NCBI RefSeq assembly: GCF_900109755.1
Contig: NZ_FOAR01000002.1
Location: forward strand, 248,001-312,000
Source: Pseudomonas agarici
Lineage (GTDB): Bacteria > Pseudomonadota > Gammaproteobacteria > Pseudomonadales > Pseudomonadaceae
DNA: 64,000 nucleotides
Reading direction: 5' to 3'
Part shown: positions 61,433 through 64,000 of the stretch, one piece after another
How positions within the stretch are numbered: the stretch's first letter is position 1
How the letters are laid out: the number at the start of each line of letters is the position of its first letter
The notes under the pieces: model-generated
The model's input: only the letters and a program-made list of their open reading frames with translations
Databases searched by the model: none
What the model was told of the DNA's origin: nothing
Made by a program: the position numbers and the translations under genes

Positions 61433-63274
61433 TCAGGTCTCGAGTTGCCGCAGGCGTTTGTACAAGGTATTGCGACTGACCCCGAGTTGTCGGGCCAGAT
61501 GGGAAATATTCCCGCCGGAGGCCTTGAGCAACTGGTTCAGATCATCGACGTGTTCCAACGCGGGTTTGCTCTGCAACGGGATCGACTCCCTGCCGGTCAG
61601 GCCGAGATCGACGAAAAAATCATCCGGTAGATGTTCGGCGCGAATCGGCTGATCCTCGGCCATCGCCAATGCCACCTGAATCACGCTATCGAGCTGGCGG
61701 ATGTTACCGGGCCAGGGGTGTCGGTCGAACAGCTCCAGTACCTCCCGGCTCAACCCGGCCCATTGCGGGCTTTCCCGATGCCGCTCCCAAATCTGCTGAA
61801 ACAGCGCCTGTTTGTCGGTGCGCTCGCGCAAGGGCGGCAACTCCAGGGTCAGGCCGCCGATGCGGTAGTACAAGTCTTCGCGAAACAGACCGTTTTGGAT
61901 CTGCTGGCGCAACGAACGGTTGGTCGCCGAAACCAGGCGAATATCCACCGGATAAGCCTCGCTGCCGCCCACCGGTTGCACACAGCGTTCCTGCAATACT
62001 CGCAGCAAGCGAGCCTGGGTCGGCAGCGGCATGTCGCCGATTTCATCGAGAAACAGCGTGCCCTTGTCAGCTTGGCGGATCAGCCCGATATGGCCTTTCT
62101 GGTTGGCCCCGGTAAAGGCGCCTTTCTCGTAGCCGAACAGTTCCGACTCCACCAACTCCGCCGGAATGGCCGCACAGTTCACCGCGATCAAGGGCTGTAT
62201 GGCGCGTGAGCCAGCCTGGTGCAAGGCCTTGACGAAAACTTCCTTACCGACCCCGGTCTCGCCGTGGATCAGCAACGCAATGCCTTTTTCCTGCAGGCGT
62301 TGCGCCTGACGTATGGCTTTCTCCACCCGCTTTTCACCCCAATGCAGGCCCTTGAGGCTTGATCTGTCCGTCGTGGTCTCGGTTCGCGGCTTGGCTTCGG
62401 CAAATACCCGCGGCTTGATCGGACGGCACTGTGGCCGCTTGAGCAGGCAATGAAAGCGGTTGCGCCCCGAGGCTTGCAAGGCAAAGGGCAGGCCTTCGGG
62501 TTGGTTGAGCAGCTCCAGCAACGAGACATTGAACAGGCTATCGATGCCGACCCGTGCCAGGCGGATGCCCAGCAGGTTGTCCGCGCGGCGATTGGCCGAG
62601 AGCACCTGGCCGCTGTCATCGAAGATCAGCAGCCCGGCCCACTGGCTGTCGAGGTTGTTCAGGCCGGTATTGAACACCAGTTGGAACTGTTTGCCCTCGA
62701 ACAGATTGAGGATCAGTCGGTTCTCCACCGTCTGGCTCATCATCTTGACGATGCCCAGGGTGTGGGAGGGTGGCAGGTAGCTGTCGCTGGACACATCCAG
62801 CACGGCAATGACCTGCCGGCTGGCATCGAAGATCGGCGCCGCGGAGCCGGTCATGAAGCGGTTGGCCTTGAGGAAGTGTTCATCGTGCTCGATATGCACC
62901 GCCTGCCCGCAGGCCAGGGCGGTGCCGATGGCGTTGGTGCCGGTGCAGCGCTCCATCCAGCTTGCCCCGGCGCTGAAGCCACGTTGTAGCTTGGGCTCGA
63001 TAAACCGCTGGGTGCCCCAGGAAGTGAGGATCTGGCCCTGATTGTCAGCGAGCATGATCAGGCAGTTGGAATTACTGAGGATGTTCTCGTAGTACGGCAG
63101 CACTTCCTGATGGGTGGTCTGCACCAGTGCCTGTTGGCTGTCGATCAGTTGCGCGACCTCGTGGGCCGGCAACTGATCGAACGCCGGCGCACACTGGTGG
63201 CTCAGCCCGAAGCGGCGGCAGCGGCTCCAGGAGTCCTGGATGATGGTGTCGTGACTGAGAGGGGCAACGGCCAT
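61433..63274 (-). CDS. Sigma-54 dependent activator, AcoR/DhaR type
   Basis: A 613-residue enhancer-binding protein: N-terminal GAF-type sensor (SWSRCRRFGLSHQC, then MERCTGTNAIGTALACGQAV, MTGSAAPIFDASRQVIAVLD), a PAS-like region at about 210-270, and a sigma-54 AAA+ domain with Walker A HGETGVGKEVF, the sigma-54 contact loop EKGAFTGANQKG and Walker B TLFLDEIGDM. A Fis-type helix-turn-helix ends it (GNISHLARQLGVSRNTLYKR). The ATG at 63274 follows AGGAGA by about ten bases and is preferred to the start 21 codons upstream. It should activate the divergent ABC operon, whose promoter is of sigma-54 type. Confidence 0.92.
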   Translation of the reverse strand: MAVAPLSHDTIIQDSWSRCRRFGLSHQCAPAFDQLPAHEVAQLIDSQQALVQTTHQEVLPYYENILSNSNCLIMLADNQGQILTSWGTQRFIEPKLQRGFSAGASWMERCTGTNAIGTALACGQAVHIEHDEHFLKANRFMTGSAAPIFDASRQVIAVLDVSSDSYLPPSHTLGIVKMMSQTVENRLILNLFEGKQFQLVFNTGLNNLDSQWAGLLIFDDSGQVLSANRRADNLLGIRLARVGIDSLFNVSLLELLNQPEGLPFALQASGRNRFHCLLKRPQCRPIKPRVFAEAKPRTETTTDRSSLKGLHWGEKRVEKAIRQAQRLQEKGIALLIHGETGVGKEVFVKALHQAGSRAIQPLIAVNCAAIPAELVESELFGYEKGAFTGANQKGHIGLIRQADKGTLFLDEIGDMPLPTQARLLRVLQERCVQPVGGSEAYPVDIRLVSATNRSLRQQIQNGLFREDLYYRIGGLTLELPPLRERTDKQALFQQIWERHRESPQWAGLSREVLELFDRHPWPGNIRQLDSVIQVALAMAEDQPIRAEHLPDDFFVDLGLTGRESIPLQSKPALEHVDDLNQLLKASGGNISHLARQLGVSRNTLYKRLRQLET

Positions 63275-63352
63275 GGCTGTCGATCTCCTGGGTGCTTTAT
63301 TGTTTTTGTTGTGGGCGGGCGCAATCGAGCCAAACAAGCATTCGTTTAGTGT

Positions 63353-63422
63353 TGTTCACTTGTGTTCATTGTCAACGCTCGAAGTGTTCATCTGTTCACT
63401 CAGGGTTGTTCATTTCTGTTCA
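63353..63422. promoter_or_regulatory. Six TGTTCA repeats, candidate enhancer sites
   Basis: TGTTCA occurs at 63353, 63363, 63385, 63393, 63407 and 63417, all in the same direction. They form three pairs, with start-to-start steps of 10, 8 and 10 bases. They lie 78-147 bases upstream of the -24/-12 promoter, the usual place for an upstream activating sequence of an enhancer-binding protein. They are also within 150 bases of the regulator start and may serve autoregulation. Confidence 0.75.
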
Positions 63423-63499
63423 GTCGTGAGCCCGCTATAGCCTTCGTTCTTCACTGTCCGAGGCTCTGGTCCGAGGGGTTGCGCAGTGTTTTGCGTTTC

Positions 63500-63515
63500 T
63501 GGCACGGATGTCGCT
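63500..63515 (+). promoter_or_regulatory. Sigma-54 (-24/-12) promoter
   Basis: TGGCACGGATGTCGCT matches the consensus TGGCACG-N4-TTGCW except for one base; the GG and GC doublets are correctly spaced. It lies 53 bases before the start of the ABC ATPase gene. Confidence 0.85.
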
Positions 63516-63567
63516 CTGTCGGTTGAGCGATGTGTGGCATTTGATTTCAATAATAAAAGGTCGAGCC

Positions 63568-64000
63568 ATGTCTTTAACGCTGGAGCGCGTCAGCCGTGTA
63601 GTCGAGGGCCAGGTCTGGATCGACGAGGCGAGCCTGAGTTTCGAACCTGGGTCCTTCAATGTCCTGTTGGGGCGCACGCTGTCCGGCAAGACCAGTCTTA
63701 TGCGCCTGATGGCCGGCCTGGACAAGCCAGACGGCGGGCGGGTGCTGATGAATGGCGTGGATGTCACCGGGCGCGCGGTACGTTTGCGCAACGTATCGAT
63801 GGTGTACCAGCAGTTCATCAACTACCCGACCATGACGGTGTTCGAGAACATTGCCTCGCCGCTGCGCCAGGCGCGGATGCCGGCGCAGCAGATCCAGGCC
63901 AAGGTGCTGGAAACCGCGCAAATGCTGCGTATCGAGAAGTTCCTGCAACGTCATCCGCTGGAGCTTTCCGGCGGTCAGCAACAACGCACGGCGATGGCCA
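63568..64000 (+). CDS. ABC transporter ATPase, glycerol-importer GlpS type (truncated by window end)
   Basis: The first 144 residues of an ABC ATPase; the gene runs out of the window. The Walker A motif is GRTLSGKTSLMRLMAGLD, the Q-loop segment MVYQQFINYPTMTVFENIAS, and the signature LSGGQQQRTAMA is the last part seen. The NVLLG-TLSGKTSLMRLMAGLD block and the QQFINYP sequence resemble GlpS of the GlpSTPQV glycerol ABC importers. The ATG at 63568 has AAAGG seven bases upstream. Its sigma-54 promoter and the divergent activator suggest induction by glycerol or a related polyol; that is inference. Confidence 0.85.
   Translation, partial: MSLTLERVSRVVEGQVWIDEASLSFEPGSFNVLLGRTLSGKTSLMRLMAGLDKPDGGRVLMNGVDVTGRAVRLRNVSMVYQQFINYPTMTVFENIASPLRQARMPAQQIQAKVLETAQMLRIEKFLQRHPLELSGGQQQRTAMA

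Overview
The window is a chromosomal segment of a Pseudomonas, most likely of the P. fluorescens group. The run topA, SulA, lexA, psrA, nagZ, mfd, gap, apbE and sthA follows the gene order I know from P. aeruginosa (around PA2991-PA3014). Most genes are GC-rich, with strong Shine-Dalgarno sites and frequent GTG starts. About 50 protein genes are supported; I saw no rRNA, tRNA or CRISPR array.

Layout. 1-8.4 kb: an Hpt protein, CheV, a MOSC protein, soluble lytic transglycosylase, an ABC-F ATPase and a universal stress protein. 8.4-12.7 kb: fadBA fatty acid beta-oxidation operon behind a 540-base leader with palindromes. 12.7-28.2 kb: topA, the SOS pair lexA-sulA with two LexA boxes, psrA with two abutting PsrA-type operators, nagZ, a SNF2 helicase, a CsiV-like protein, mfd and a long GAPDH. 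28.2-38.9 kb: MFS carboxylate transporter, apbE, sthA, a glycerophosphodiesterase, a PilZ protein, lolCDE, a cupredoxin and queF.

39.1-41.2 kb is a small AT-rich island with two overlapping minus-strand genes. One is a 440-residue protein that resembles DUF6402-type proteins found with type VI secretion loci; the other is a single-pass membrane protein that may be its partner. It is followed by acnB, and two MITE-like elements with perfect terminal inverted repeats lie at about 44.0 and 45.8 kb.

46.8-53.2 kb is a less GC-rich catabolic block: an IclR regulator, an acyl-CoA dehydrogenase, a class III CoA-transferase, a CitMHS transporter, a MaoC-type hydratase and a CitE-type lyase. Together they could import a branched C5-type carboxylate, activate it, desaturate it, hydrate it and cleave it. 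The set recalls the itaconate locus of P. aeruginosa.

53.3-56.7 kb is a MarR-emrAB-type efflux operon in which emrB is frameshifted by one extra unit of a GGCGC pentanucleotide tandem repeat. After lpxH, ppiB, glnS and cysS, the window ends with a sigma-54 enhancer-binding regulator facing a truncated ABC ATPase gene of glycerol-importer type. Their shared intergenic region carries six TGTTCA repeats and a well-formed -24/-12 promoter.
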